A DNA stretch of 64,000 nt from Coenobita brevimanus (GCA_032717465.1 CM064632.1:29935426-29999425); one strand, 5' to 3'; positions 22,218-33,516 are shown, numbered from the stretch's first letter. A program made the numbers and translations. Notes: generated by a model from the letters alone, not told the origin.

Positions 22218-22464
22218 ACGAGAGGTAGGACAGAAAAGCAGAAGAGGACAGTAAGGAGACAGACTGGAGATAAAAGGCCCCCTTTAGTCGCCTCTTACGA
22301 CAAGCAGGGATACTGGGGAAGTATTCTTTCCGTTACCCCTGGGGAGGGGGGGAAAGAATACTTCTCCAGTATCCCTGCTTGTCGTAAGAGGCGACTAAAG
22401 GGGGCCTTTTATCTCCAGTCTGTCTCCTTACTGTCCTCTTCTGCTTTTCTGTCCTACCTCTCGT
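22218..22464. repeat. Long near-perfect palindrome (foldback)
   Basis: Left arm 22218-22331 and right arm 22351-22464 are 114 bp each, inverted complements of each other with only one mismatch that I found (CTGGGGAAG against CTTCTCCAG). The 19-bp spacer is C/G-rich (TTACCCCTGGGGAGGG inside it). The arms include TTAGTCGCCTCTTACGACAA near the centre. The sequence on either side of the arms is unrelated pyrimidine-rich DNA. It could be a foldback transposon, a very young inverted duplication, or an assembly artefact. Confidence 0.95.
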
Positions 22465-22555
22465 CTTGATATTTCCATGTTTCCTAAGCTTAGTGCTAAT
22501 TCTTCACTTTTCTTTCCTTCCTTCTAGCTTAGAATGTTAAGGGTTAGGTTATTAT

Positions 22556-23384
22556 ATGTTCTCTAAACAAATGTTACCCAGAGACAAACATACACAACAC
22601 ATCATACACTGTCTTGGGCAATACTTCACCGACTTTGGGACGCCACGAGGTATCGTGCTGGACAACGGCGGAGAGTTCACGAGTGGAGAGTTCAAGAAGT
22701 TCTGCCGGAGGAACCAGGTGGACTTGTTCTACGTCACCCCTTATCATCCCCAGGGAAATTCCACCACTGAAAGGATGCATCGAACTATGAAAAGCATCCT
22801 AGCATCTCTCTGCAACGGACACCCATTGCGTTGGCCTCAGCTGCTCCAATCGTGTCAAACCGTCATAAATCAAGCAGTGCACTCGAGCACGGGCCAACAA
22901 CCTTATTATGTCTTCTTCTCACGCCATCCCCCTCGCCTCATTGGTACCTTATTGCTTTCCGTGGATGCAGAGGAGGACGATCTGGCAATAGCACACACAC
23001 TCATAAAGAGTACAAACCAACGGATGACTAGGCGATACCGGGAGGTGGCCAACAGGCGGAGGAGAGCCCAGAAGGTTGAAGTCAATAGCTTGGTGTGGGC
23101 GAAAAAAGAGACCATACAGCCGGATACCTGTAGAAAACTGAATGCCAAATGGGACGGCCCGTATAAAGTGATTGAAGTGCTGCTAGATGGAAGTGTTTAT
23201 ATCATTGAAAATGTATTTAGTGGAAAAAAAAATACAAAGGGCTGCTGAAAAGGTAAAACCATATTACGGTACCGAGGAATGGCTCTTAGAACCGTTGCAA
23301 CAGGAGCTCGCCCCGGAGCCCAAAGATGAGCGACTACAACCGCGAGTGAGGAATGCCCCTCGGAGACTCATAGAGGAGTGTTAG
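22556..23384 (+). pseudogene. Ty3/Gypsy-type integrase C-terminal half
   Basis: A 230-codon frame (22556-23248) holds the second and third acids of the DDE integrase core: GIVLDNGGEFTS (Asp, about residue 36) and HPQGNSTTERMHRTM (Glu, about residue 70). A chromodomain-free C-terminal part follows with WDGPYKVIEVL, the GPY/F module. A frameshift near 23225 leads to a last overlapping frame ending at 23384 (PKDERLQPRVRNAPRRL). The first catalytic Asp, the zinc finger and all of RT are missing, so this is a 5'-truncated remnant. Here the integrase is the last pol domain, as in ordinary Gypsy elements, unlike the copies at 44-50 and 56-63 kb. No host role is claimed. Confidence 0.85.
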
Positions 23385-24660
23385 AAAAGTAGATAAGTGC
23401 ATGTGACGAATGTTGTGAAACATAACTGCTTAAAGTTATGTTCCGGGTGGACTCATCCCCGAGGAGAGGGTGTAAAAAGGAAAAGAGAGAAGAGTTCCTG
23501 TTGGAACCGGGAAGTGCCTTACTTCGAGGGGAGTGATCAATCCCCTCACCTTACAGTTAGCACGGTTTGTGAGGTAGTGGAGTCTTCAGGACAGAATGAG
23601 CGCTCACCTCTTGCGGGCGGAAAGCTGGAAACAAAAGGACAGAGTGAATGTGATTGCGAATGGGAGAGTGGAAGGAAGCACCTCCCGTGGTGATCTCAAT
23701 CTCGAGAGACCCTGTCGAGCTCAGGTGAGCGACAAGCTGTCCTCCAAAACCTGAGGCTGACTGGGGCATAAATTCCCACATAACATCCTGTGTAAGGAGT
23801 GATCATACCTCCTAATGTAGTGAGTAAGCGACCTTCCGAGGTACGCATCAGGTGTTTAATGTGGACCGACAGGTGCCACCGATTGTGGGGAAAAGAATTC
23901 CATTCAAAGTGTTCATAGTAGTTATAAGAGTAACAACATTCCATCCATGCACATGTCACAGAAAACTGACTTGGGTAAAATTTGTTTTCCGAACGTGGGA
24001 GCCGTGTAGTGCCACACATTTGATATTCATGTATGTTTTTAGAAGTACTGTAGTTTTTAAGTTAGATAGGGTGTAACCTGAATATTAGTTTATAAGTTCC
24101 TATCCTAAGTAGTAATTAATATGCTAATGATTAATGTAGGGTTAACTATTTTTACATGTATGTATCTCTGTATCTATGCAGTGGGTGATGTAATTGTGGA
24201 TGTTGAGCAATGGGAATTCCTCAGTCAAGTCGAGTAATGAATGACAGATGCGCGCAGCTTGTCCCCTTCCTTTGTGCGTCGCTATTGGGCGCCGAGTTTA
24301 AACCTTAAACAGAATAAGGATGAATACACAATTCTCTCCGTAACCTAGTTGTGAAATGTTTACTAATGAAGCTGCTAGAACCCAAATATGTAAGATTAAC
24401 AGTCCAAAAGGCCTAAATAATGTCATTTGTGAGGATTTAAAGGTCCCGTCGGTCTTGGCCGTCACTAGACGGCATGAGCTGCTCTCAGATTCAAAGTGAG
24501 ATAGTGAGAGAATCAGTATCTAAATTGAGTAAGGAATAAATCCCAAATTTTCCCCAATTCAATCAAAAGTCCTGGCGTCATGGGTACACTGCTAAATAAA
24601 TTGTAAAGAGAATTGAAACCCACCATATTTCAAAAACACCACTTCATTTGATTTAGCAGT
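23385..24660. other. Region downstream of the integrase, possible 3' UTR/LTR
   Basis: No gene. It includes a perfect 8-bp-stem hairpin (AACATAAC and GTTATGTT, about 23419-23442) and a purine run AAAAAGGAAAAGAGAGAAGA (23475-23494) that could be a polypurine tract. Two matching LTRs are not visible, so LTR limits cannot be given. Confidence 0.4.
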
Positions 24661-24686
24661 GGCGTCGCTAGCGCCCGACGAGCTCA

Positions 24687-24869
24687 CTCGAGCCCCAGAC
24701 GTCGTATATAATGGACGTTTGTTCAGGTGAGCCGTCCACATTTCTTCTTCCTCCCCCTCTTTTTCTTTGTTTAGTCCTTACTTGTCATGGACTATATGAA
24801 GTAATATTGTTGAAAGTTTAACGTAGTGACTCGAGCCCCAGACGTCGTATATAATGGACGTTTGTTCAG
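24687..24869 (+). promoter_or_regulatory. Duplicated TATA-containing segment
   Basis: ACTCGAGCCCCAGACGTCGT, followed by ATATAATGGACGTTTGTTCAG, occurs twice, near 24687-24727 and 24828-24869, about 141 bp apart. Each copy has a TATATAA box about 15-20 bp before a TTCAG initiator-like pentamer. Inference: a duplicated core promoter or LTR piece of the adjacent retroelement. No transcript evidence is available. Confidence 0.45.
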
Positions 24870-25170
24870 CCCACAGACACCGGCAACGTCAGTGAGCGCA
24901 TGAGGCTTTCCCATAGTATTGTCCAAAGACTTGAGCATACACACATTACACTATCCATGAATTATTATATAAACCAAATGTAATAGTATTATTGATCTAT
25001 CAAGTGAATTTTATTTTGTAAATAAGAAATAGAAATTTGAAAGTGATGTAATCTGGTAACGGAAGAGCGAAAATTCAAAACCATTAACCGTTTTCTTGCT
25101 TGTAACTAAGGAAGTTAGGAGCGTGGAAGGGAACTTAGTGACTGTGAGCAATGATGTAATTTTGAAATGA

Positions 25171-25535
25171 ACCTCGAGGCTAAACAAGCCCGAGTGATTA
25201 TGTATTCTTAGTGATTATACAATGTTTGAATAGTACCTCGAGGCTAAACAAGCCCGAGTGATTACGAATTCTTAGTGATTATGTTTCTTTTCTGAATTAT
25301 TCCTCGAGGCTAAACAAGCCCGAGTGATTATGCATTTATAGTGATTATAGCAATGATGCTTATGAACTGTAAATAGTACTGAACTGATATTGGATTCTGG
25401 AGAATTGCCTGATGAGAGTATATTATATGGATGAAAATGAACACGAGTAATCATTCTTATTGGTTCGAGGCTATGCCAGCCCGAACAGATAGCCCATGCT
25501 CGTAAAAATGTCCCTGGCTTGAGACTATTGTTGAG
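25171..25535. repeat. Cluster of five short covarying hairpins
   Basis: CCTCGAGGCTAAACAAGCC followed by CGAGTGATTA occurs at 25171, 25235 and 25301 (spacing 64 and 66 bp). Each folds as CTCG, bulged A, GGCT, loop AAACA, AGCC, CGAG. A fourth hairpin near 25463 has GTTCG/CGAAC in the outer stem and loop ATGCC. A fifth near 25517 has CTTG/CAAG. The outer stem changes on both sides together, so pairing is kept. TGATTAT also recurs between units. Function unknown. Confidence 0.7.
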
Positions 25536-25979
25536 CCCAAGAGTAACTGACAAAAAGAAAGTAGAGTACAATAACCTCATAAATCGTTGGTATGTATCAA
25601 ATTGTTTCGTCTGGTAATAATGTTAGAGGAATGATCATCCAAACCATGTTTTAATGTACAATCTTCTCTCATACTAAAAAGGGCCATGTAATTAAAAATG
25701 TTTTGTGGAAACTAGCATCAAGTTACTAAAGTAGAGTAAAGTATATATCATTTTCTTTTCTTTATTGGTTTACCTAATCAAGGAAATTGTGTCCTCAAGC
25801 CAAATTCACTCCCCTTCCAATTCAAGATTCCTTCGCTGAGGGAACGACGACCACCTGTGGTACTGACTAAATCTAAGCTCGGCCAAAAATTACAAACGCT
25901 ACCACAATTCTTTTTTTTCTTAAATATTTACCATCTACTATACTAAGTCGAGTACCACCTGTATTATCCGTGGATGAGT

Positions 25980-26145
25980 TGATCAGTACCAACAACAGGT
26001 AAGATTATAAATATCCGTCATTATCCCGGATGAAGAATAACGGTGGGGATAGTAAATTCTTACCGTTACACTGGTGAATACCGGTGATAGTACGAGTAAA
26101 AATACTTACCATTACACTGGTGTCAACCGGTGGGATAAAATTACC
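25980..26145. repeat. Second hairpin cluster with CACTGG/CCGGTG stems
   Basis: CACTGG-TGAATA-CCGGTG near 26069 and CACTGG-TGTCAA-CCGGTG near 26117 are each preceded by CTTACCGTTA or CTTACCATTA. An ATCCG...CGGAT hairpin lies near 26015. The first two units form a roughly 48-bp direct repeat. 25536-25979 has no recognisable gene. Confidence 0.6.
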
Positions 26146-26149
26146 AGCT

Positions 26150-26524
26150 TTACACTCTTCCTACTTGCCATCTCATTTCTTTTCCTTCCCTTTCCCCCTT
26201 CCTCCTGCATTCTTCTTGTCATTTCTCACCCTCTCGTTCCCTTTCTTTTCAACCACTTCTTTCCCTTCTTCAACCATCTTTTTCCCTACTTCTTCATTTC
26301 CTTCTCTCTCCCTCTGTTTCCAGCCCTTTTTTTTCCCCTCAGCCTCATGTTTTCCCTTCTTCCTTCCCTTCCTTTTCTGCTCCCTATCCTTCCTTTTATC
26401 TTTCCTTTCCCATCGTATATCTCCCTCTCTTTTCTTTCCACTCTATTTCTCTCTCACTCCTACTCTTCCTTCTCCTCCCCTCATTCCCTCACTTCTCCTC
26501 CTCACCATCCTTTCTCCTCCCCCT

Positions 26525-26583
<59 letters not shown>
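26150..26583. repeat. Polypyrimidine block ending in (CT)n
   Basis: T/C-rich throughout, pure CT at 26528-26582. Two overlapping long frames (about 170 codons, Ser/Pro/Phe/Leu) follow from composition. Confidence 0.9.
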
Positions 26584-26585
<2 letters not shown>

Positions 26586-26589
26586 ATAC

Positions 26590-27680
26590 CTAACAGAAGA
26601 AATTTAGGACCCCCAAAAAAATCCTCCAAGAAAAAAAACAGTGGACGAAGACCAAGGAGAGGACGGAGGGGGGAGGGGACTGAGGAGGGAGAGAAGAGGA
26701 AGAAGCGGGAGGGGGGGGAAACGGGGGAGATTAGTGATTTGAGAGTGGGGGAGGAGAAGAATGGGAGGAAGAGGTTTTATACACGGATTTCGAAGGTAGG
26801 AAATATGAGGGTAGGGAAAGGAGTGGGGAAGGGGTGAGTGATGAGGGAGAGGGATGGGGGCGAAGAACGATGATGATGGGGGAAGGGGAACACAGTGGGT
26901 GTGGGAAGGGTTGGGGAAAAGGGAGCCAGGAAGGTTCGAGATTTGAGATGAGGTGATGGGAAAAAAGGGGTGGCGAGGGTAGGGGGTGGCAAGGGTAGGG
27001 GTGGCGAGTGGGGTGGGGCAAGCTCAAGGGGAGGGGGAAAGGTGCAGGGACGGCGGCAAGGGAACGAAGGCGACGGTACAGGGGAGGGGGAGGGTAGAGG
27101 AAAGGCCTCAGACAGACAGACCAGAAGACAGACACAAGCAGACAGACAGTAGGCACTGGTCTGGATGTAGATTAATAAAAATAACAATGGGCGAAGAGGG
27201 ATAGGAGGCTGAGAAAAGGGTTTTCGGCTGCAGGAGATGGCATGGGTGGGTTCAAACAAAGAGAAAGAAACAGGCAGGCAGCAAATATGGATACCTGGAC
27301 GAAGAAGAAAGAACAAAAAAGAAGAAGAAGAAGAGGAAAAAGAAGCAGAAAAAGATCTGTGGACGAGGTCGAAGAAGGAAAGAGATCGGAGATGGGTAAG
27401 GGGGGTGAGGAGGGGAACTGGGATACAAAAAGTGGGGGACAGACAGACAGGCTGACCCAGACAAGATGCAGACAGAGGAAGGGGTGGGGGGTAGTGACGG
27501 CAGACAGGTAGTCGAAGCAAATTCCCGAAAGACGACAGAGGCTGGGGAGGATGGGGAGTTGGGGATGGTGAGGGAGGTGGTGAGGGGGCAAAGACTGAGA
27601 AGATGGGGCGGGGAGGGTTCAGGCAGGGAGTGCGGCAGGCAGTCCAAGCACGTAGCTGGGATATTAAACTAAGTTGGCAC
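26590..27680. repeat. Polypurine/G-rich block
   Basis: Just after the polypyrimidine block the strand becomes G/A-rich for about 1.1 kb (runs such as GGGGGGGG at 26712, GGTGGCGAGGGTAGGGGGTG near 26970, and GACAGACAGA near 27120 and 27440). It is not a clean tandem array. Long frames on both strands are artefacts. Confidence 0.85.
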
Positions 27681-28074
27681 AGTAAGGACCAATTCTGGGT
27701 AATTCCGCCGTATCAAGAGGGGATTTTATGTCAATTACCATTGGATGGGTTTTGTTGTGGTCTCCAGACTCTTGCCTTCCTCTCCCCCCTTCCCTTCCCC
27801 CCCCTCTCCATTTTTTTTCTTTCTTCTTTTTTAAGGGAGCGGGAGAGATGAGTTTGGGACTTTCTGGCGAGGGGGGCGAGGCGCTGGATTTGAGACTTTG
27901 TGGAGAGAGTGTGTTGGGTCTAAGACTTTTCGGGGGTTAGGAGTGCTGACTTTAAGACTTTTTTATTACTGGCGAGGAGTTTTCGTTCGCCTCGAGACTT
28001 CACACAGTGTTTTTTTTTTTTTTTTTTTTTTTTTTTTTGGGGGGGGGTGAGGGGGGTGAGGTGGGGGGGCCGAG
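27681..28074. repeat. Degenerate GAGACTTT units and T30-G8 tract
   Basis: Between about 27850 and 28000 the phrase TTGAGACTTTGTGGAGAG and variants (TCTAAGACTTTTCGGGG, TTTAAGACTTTTTTA) recur at about 45-50 bp. A T run (28009-28038) followed by a G run abuts the LINE remnant. Confidence 0.65.
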
Positions 28075-28940
28075 AAGTAAGGATAGTATTGACTTTTTGG
28101 CCAGACATATGGCACTGGACACATCTTCAAGGACCACATACAAGACATCAAAATGCGGTGTATCCCAAACTCAACGCACTCAGGATAATTAAAGAGAGAC
28201 AATTTGGGCAACAAAAAGAAATACACTCCCTACTCTACAAGCAATATATCAGATCAGTGGTGTCTCCCGCATGTGCCCCCACACTACCTAACACCCTCTA
28301 CAACACCTTGCAGACCATATGCAACAACGCTCTGCGCATCATCACTGGCTGCACCAGTACCACTGTATGCTGCAGCCTGTGACATCAAACAACACTTGTC
28401 ATTACATGCAAGAGCCACACAACACAACTATACACAAAACAATCACCACACAAACATTAGCAGACCCCCTTCAACAACAGCCCACCTCCAGACAATCCAA
28501 CACAAGCAATGGAGAAACAACTACATATTCATTTTACGTGCAGGGCAAAACAACACCTTGATTGTTGCACTATACTACAATCTCCCCTCCCGACATCCAC
28601 CACCAGAGGTACGGTATCCTGAGAATAACAGCTGATCGAGTTCACTTTTTTAGGCTTATATCAGCACATCACCCAGCCCTCCTCAGTTACCAGCTTAAAT
28701 TAGAGGTGCGTGGAGTCACTGACGAAATGTGCCCCACTTGTAGAACAGACCCACACAACACAACATTTATATATACATTGGAGCACCGCACAGGACATGC
28801 CGCAGGCAGACAGACACAGCAATGCAGGGAACTTATGGGACAATCACATAAAAACTGTTGCTTACTTACGGTTGGCGGGTCTGGTTGGACTGGTGTAACC
28901 GCGGTTGAGCAACACCAATAATACAACAACAACAACAGTC
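28075..28940 (+). pseudogene. LINE RT C-terminal remnant, third lineage
   Basis: Pieces in different frames: YPKLNALRIIKERQFGQQKE (about 28160), LLYKQYIRSVVSPA (28225), NTLQTICNNALRIITGCTST (about 28300), then in another frame ADRVHFFRLISAHHPALLSY (about 28630), and a Cys/His segment DEMCPTCRTDPHNTTF followed by LEHRT. This order matches the thumb and the C-terminal Cys/His region of X-element or Jockey-like LINEs of arthropods. Frameshifts and stops make it inactive. The 3' end passes into an (AAC)n-like tail (28920-28940), possibly the element's own terminus. It is distinct from the LINEs at 10.6 and 16.7 kb. Confidence 0.75.
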
Positions 28941-29001
28941 TTTGGGGGTAATGGTGTTGGTACTGTTAACGAGGGTTCTTTTGAAAGGATTTTCTTGAAG
29001 A

Positions 29002-29033
29002 TTTTTTTTTTTTTTTTTTTTTTTTTTGGGGGG
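29002..29033. repeat. T26-G7 homopolymer pair
   Basis: A T run followed by a G run, the same arrangement as at 28009-28045 on the other side of the LINE remnant. Both are followed by GAG-rich sequence with TTGAGG or TTGAGA phrases. Confidence 0.9.
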
Positions 29034-30074
29034 GAGGAATTCGGCTTGAGGTTTTTCTGGGAATTTCAGGGTGCTTTTCAGACTGCTGCTCATTTGTTAC
29101 ATTTAGTATATTTATTTATATATTGTTTCATTTCCTTACTTATTCACCTAATTGAACCATTAATTTGGCCGTAGTTTCTTGAAACTACTGCAAATATTTT
29201 TTGAAATCTAAACTTTTGAGACTCTGCTTCCTTATTATAGTTTTTCCTAAATTTTTCCTAACAAGACTCCCTTCCCTTTAAGTGAGTTTTTGCTGAGGAG
29301 ACTGCCGCCAGATTTTCTGACACCAGAAGAAAATGTTCTGCCCATGAGGATTGGTGGTAAGAAATGTTTGTCAGGTATGGTTCACTGTATCTGTTTATCT
29401 GTCTGTCTCTCTATCTGTTTATCAGTCTCCATCTATCTACTGTCTGACATCACATCCTATGAGAAGCCTCGACTAAATGACCCTCAAGCGTTTCCGTTCA
29501 TACCCACTAACAACCTCCCCGCCCACGACACACCACTTTCCCTAAATTCTGTGTTACCTCCTCTCCCCATTCACTTTTATGTCTCCCTCTACTTCCCTTA
29601 TAAACTTAACTACTGCACAGTATCCTAGTCAGTCTCTCACTCTCCCATACATACCCTTATCATCAGTCTCTTCTCCTCTCCTCGTACTATCTTAGTCTCT
29701 CATTCTCACTCACATTATCTAACCTCTCCTGGCTATTTCACTTTCTCCCTCCTTTTAAACATCTATTTTTTTTTCTTTTTGGTATGTATTTTCTTGTAAT
29801 AATCTCTAATCTCTTTCAGCTCAATGGATGGATAAGTGTAGTCACATGGCAAGGTCCATCTAACTACTAACCAAGGAGACTCCTTCTTACCGCATAATTA
29901 TAGCCCATCGAATTTTACACAGCCACTCCTTTGCACTGAAGTTGGGGAATGGCCCCGTTTTGTGGGATGAAAAAATTAATTGTTAGTCAGTCGGTAAAAA
30001 AGGGTCACTGAAACTCATGACAATAATTTAGGCAGTTGAGGTTAATAGTCGCACTCATTCACTCATTCTCATTC
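29034..30074. other. Unassigned stretch
   Basis: No gene recognised. Pyrimidine-rich between 29630 and 29770. Short frames have no motif. Confidence 0.4.
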
Positions 30075-30293
30075 GTACTATAGTTCTTTCATCTTAAGCT
30101 GGGCTAGATTTTCATCCCTTTGCTGCTCTTTTCACGTAGGTCAGGTGCAGAGGACAGTAATACTACGGCTTTGTATCTTTCCCATAGCACTTGGCGACCA
30201 GCATCTTATTCTAGTGTTTATCTCTTGTTATAGCTCAGCATTCAAGATGGAGAGATGGTAAATTTTGGCCAAGTTAGTGTAAGAAGTGTATAA
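30075..30293 (+). mobile_element. M3 inverted-repeat element, copy 3
   Basis: About 219 bp. The left end is TTTCATCTTAAGCTGGGCTA and the right end is TTGGCCAAGTTAGTGTAAGA followed by AGTGTATAA. The core AGATTTTCATCCCTTTGCTGC and CAGCATTCAAGATGGAGAGA are shared with the other copies. Confidence 0.75.
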
Positions 30294-30461
30294 TACTCAC
30301 AATAAAACTCAGAAAGAACACTCTGCCGACGTAGTGAAAATATTATATAGCTCTAAACCTTTTTGCTGTGCGGGGTTTCTTTCAGTTTTGTAACACACTC
30401 GATATTGCGAGAACTTGTTACCGTACCAAACGGCGACCTACACAGTTAAAGACTAAGGAAA

Positions 30462-30639
<178 letters not shown>

Positions 30640-30889
30640 CCTAGGGTCCCGCGGTGCTATTAGGATAATACTTTGCAAATAGCCGCCAGTTTTGCAAAAC
30701 AGCCTAATTTTTAACCACCTCACCCCACCCACCTCATTTGAACATGTAATTATTATTTGCTATTCTCAGATAGTTTTATTCGGCTAACCTTATCTTTCCC
30801 TTCTTGAACAGAGATTTTCTTTATCACCTACCCTATTATAAACAGGAACCGAATGGATCAAATAGATTTTTTAATGTTTGTTTTCCTGT

Positions 30890-31419
30890 GTACAATTCTC
30901 CTACTCTACTAATAACCAGTCTTTCTTCCTCTTTCCCCTCTCGTCCTCTTCCCCGCCTACACTCCCTAAATTAGTTTACCTATATTTTCGTGCATATTCA
31001 GAGAGCTTCACAATAATTCCTTGCTTGGGCTTCTCTTCTTCTTCCACCTCCCCCTATTTCGACATCTGTCATATAATCTCTTCCCCCACATCCTATGCTT
31101 TCCTTCCCCCACTCTCACAGTATTCTACCCCTTCCCCCACCACATCTACCTTCCTTGCGCTTCCCCTTCCATCAGTCCAGCCCGATTCTTACCATTTTCC
31201 CCTGATGCCCAATCTTTTCTTGCACCTATTTCTTTCCTCATCTCATTACTTTTCCTCAATCCTCTGCCCTTCCTCTATTCCCCATCCTTACACCTTTATC
31301 CCCTTCACCCTCCACTGTTCCTCTACCATTCACTACTGTTCTGTCCCTACTCATCATCTCATCCAATGCCATATGCCTCACCCCCCCCCCTCCACTTACC
31401 TTTTCCCTTGCTGCTCATC

Positions 31420-31464
<45 letters not shown>

Positions 31465-32035
31465 CTCAACTCTTCGTCTCCTCCCGAACGAAGCAGCATC
31501 CCCAACCTCTCCCCCCTCCGTTCCATACTTCACCTCTCACCCCCTCCACTCTCCTCCTCACCAATCTCCCCCAACCATACTCCTCACCACTTTCCTCATA
31601 CCTCCACTCTTTCTTTCCGCCTCAAACACTTACCCATCCCTTCCTCCTTCCCTTTCCCTGTCTCCGTCACACTCTCCTCCAATCTCTTTTCCTTCCTTCC
31701 TTCCTTCCCTCCCTCACTCCCTCTGCCTGCGACAAACTCTCCTCCCCTCTATTTTTCCTTCCTTCCCCCTGCCTCCGTCACATTCCCCGCCCCTCCCATC
31801 ACTTTCCTTCCTTCCCTCCCTCCTTCACTCCCCCTGCCTCCATCATACTCTCCTTCCCTCTCTTCTCCTTCCTTTCTTCTTTCCTTCCTTCATTCTCTCC
31901 TTCCTTCCTTCCTCCCTTTGCCTCCATCATACTATCCTCCCTTTCTCCCTCCCTCCCTCCTCCCCTGCCTCCATCATGCTCTCCTCCCCTCTCTTTTCCT
32001 TCCCTCCTTCCCATTCTTACCCGCTATGGGAAGCC
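30890..32035. repeat. Polypyrimidine block with CCTCCATCATACTCTCCTC units
   Basis: Over 1.1 kb of C/T-rich DNA with a pure CT run (31420-31461). From about 31720 the phrase CTGCCTCCATCATACTCTCC recurs at irregular 45-85-bp intervals, separated by CCTT and CCCT runs of variable length. The 388- and 343-codon frames (Ser/Pro/Leu/Phe) are repeat translations. Confidence 0.88.
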
Positions 32036-32241
32036 CCGCCATAAAAATATAATGATAGATCGCCTCTCTCAAATCTCCGGCCGTCGCCAGTCCCATGAAA
32101 ATATGATGGACGGTTTTGGCTCTTACTCTGGCCAGCCCTCGAGGTGGCTAGTCCCTTCCCTGAGGATATATTTCATAAACTTTTGACATTTTTAGTTTTG
32201 GTTTTTAGATGCATATCTAGGAAGACCCCCCCCCTTTCTCT

Positions 32242-32289
<48 letters not shown>

Positions 32290-32388
32290 CTCATACAATC
32301 TTCCCTATATTCACATTCTCTAACCCCCTTTCCTTTCATCCAGGATACATAGAGACAGAGATACAGACAGACAGATAGGATAAAGTGC
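32036..32388. repeat. Spacer with (CT)n(CA)n
   Basis: Mostly unassigned. CT (32237-32254) passes into CA (32256-32285); a GACAGA-type run begins at about 32350. Confidence 0.8.
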
Positions 32389-32514
32389 GAAATACCAAGG
32401 GTGTGCGTGGTTAGACGGGAATGTTGTGGTGGTGTGAGTAAAGATGGACGGTGGATGGGATGGCGTGATTTCACCAGGGAACACATTACGTATCCCACCA
32501 CACTGGCATAGTGG
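32389..32514 (+). repeat. M4 dispersed element beside a microsatellite, copy 2
   Basis: GAAATACCAAGGGTGTGCGT through GATGGACGGTGGATGGGATG to TTTCACCAGGGAACACATTA; closely matches 12099-12218. It is followed by GATA units. Confidence 0.8.
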
Positions 32515-32651
<137 letters not shown>

Positions 32652-32879
32652 GATAGACTGTCAAATAAAAAAAAAAAAAGAGGTAATAGAAAAAAAATCT
32701 CAGGCTTTCAGGCTGAGCCGCACATATCACATGGACCTATATCTGATTCTCTCTCTCTCTCTCTCTCAAAGCTGACCATTGGCCTCTATAATAAAAAAGA
32801 AAGACGATAAAAGTAAAAAAAATATGGAGGTGCCTGAAAAGGCCTGGAATATTTCTGGTTTGATAAATGGCGTCATGAA

Positions 32880-33478
32880 ACTCCCCCTACCCACACTGTC
32901 CTCTTCCTTCCCTCTTCCCCTCTACTTCTCTCCCTTTCTCCCTCTCTCTTCTGCCGGTCCTTCCTCCCCTCCCTTTGACTTCACTTTCTTCCCTTTCCTA
33001 TTCCTGTCCTCTCCCCTCCTCACACAACCCACCATCCCCATTCCGTCTTTCACCTATCCAACCACGTTCCCCTTCCCGTCTCTCCTCTCTTCCCCTCCAT
33101 CCTCTTCACCCCCCACCCTCTTTCGTTTCTCCCTCCCTTTCCACTCACTATCTTCATTCTTCTCTCATTCTCTTTGTTTTAACCTTCTCCTCCCCCTTTC
33201 CCCTCTGTTACTCCTCTACCCGACCTTCCCCCCATCTCCCTTTCCCCTCAACTCCAGTCCACTCTTCACGCCCCTTCCCACCCCTTCCCCTTCCCTTTCC
33301 ATCCGCGAGTCCCACACTCCTCGCTTTCTTTTCTCTTCGTTTTCTGCTGCTCTCTCCCTTCCTTCAACAAATTGATATTTTTTTTTTCAATTTTCATCAT
33401 CTGACTCCTCTTTCCTTTCCTTCTCCCTCTATTCATGTGCATCCTCTTCCGTCTTCCTCTTCCTTGTCATTCTCATAT

Positions 33479-33513
<35 letters not shown>
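32880..33513. repeat. Polypyrimidine block ending in (CT)n
   Basis: C/T-rich with CCCTTCC-type runs; pure CT at 33480-33513. Open frames of about 200 codons are composition artefacts. 33514-33835 is unassigned. Confidence 0.88.

Positions 33514-33516
<3 letters not shown>

Noticed and set aside
22556..23384. Domesticated integrase host gene
   Set aside because: It lacks the first catalytic Asp and the zinc finger and has a frameshift; a truncated retroelement is simpler.
23400..24660. Complete 3' LTR of the Gypsy remnant
   Set aside because: No second copy in the window, so boundaries cannot be supported.
30878..32052. 388- and 343-codon open frames
   Set aside because: Ser/Pro/Leu/Phe-only translations of a polypyrimidine minisatellite; no domain, no codon structure, overlapping frames equally open.
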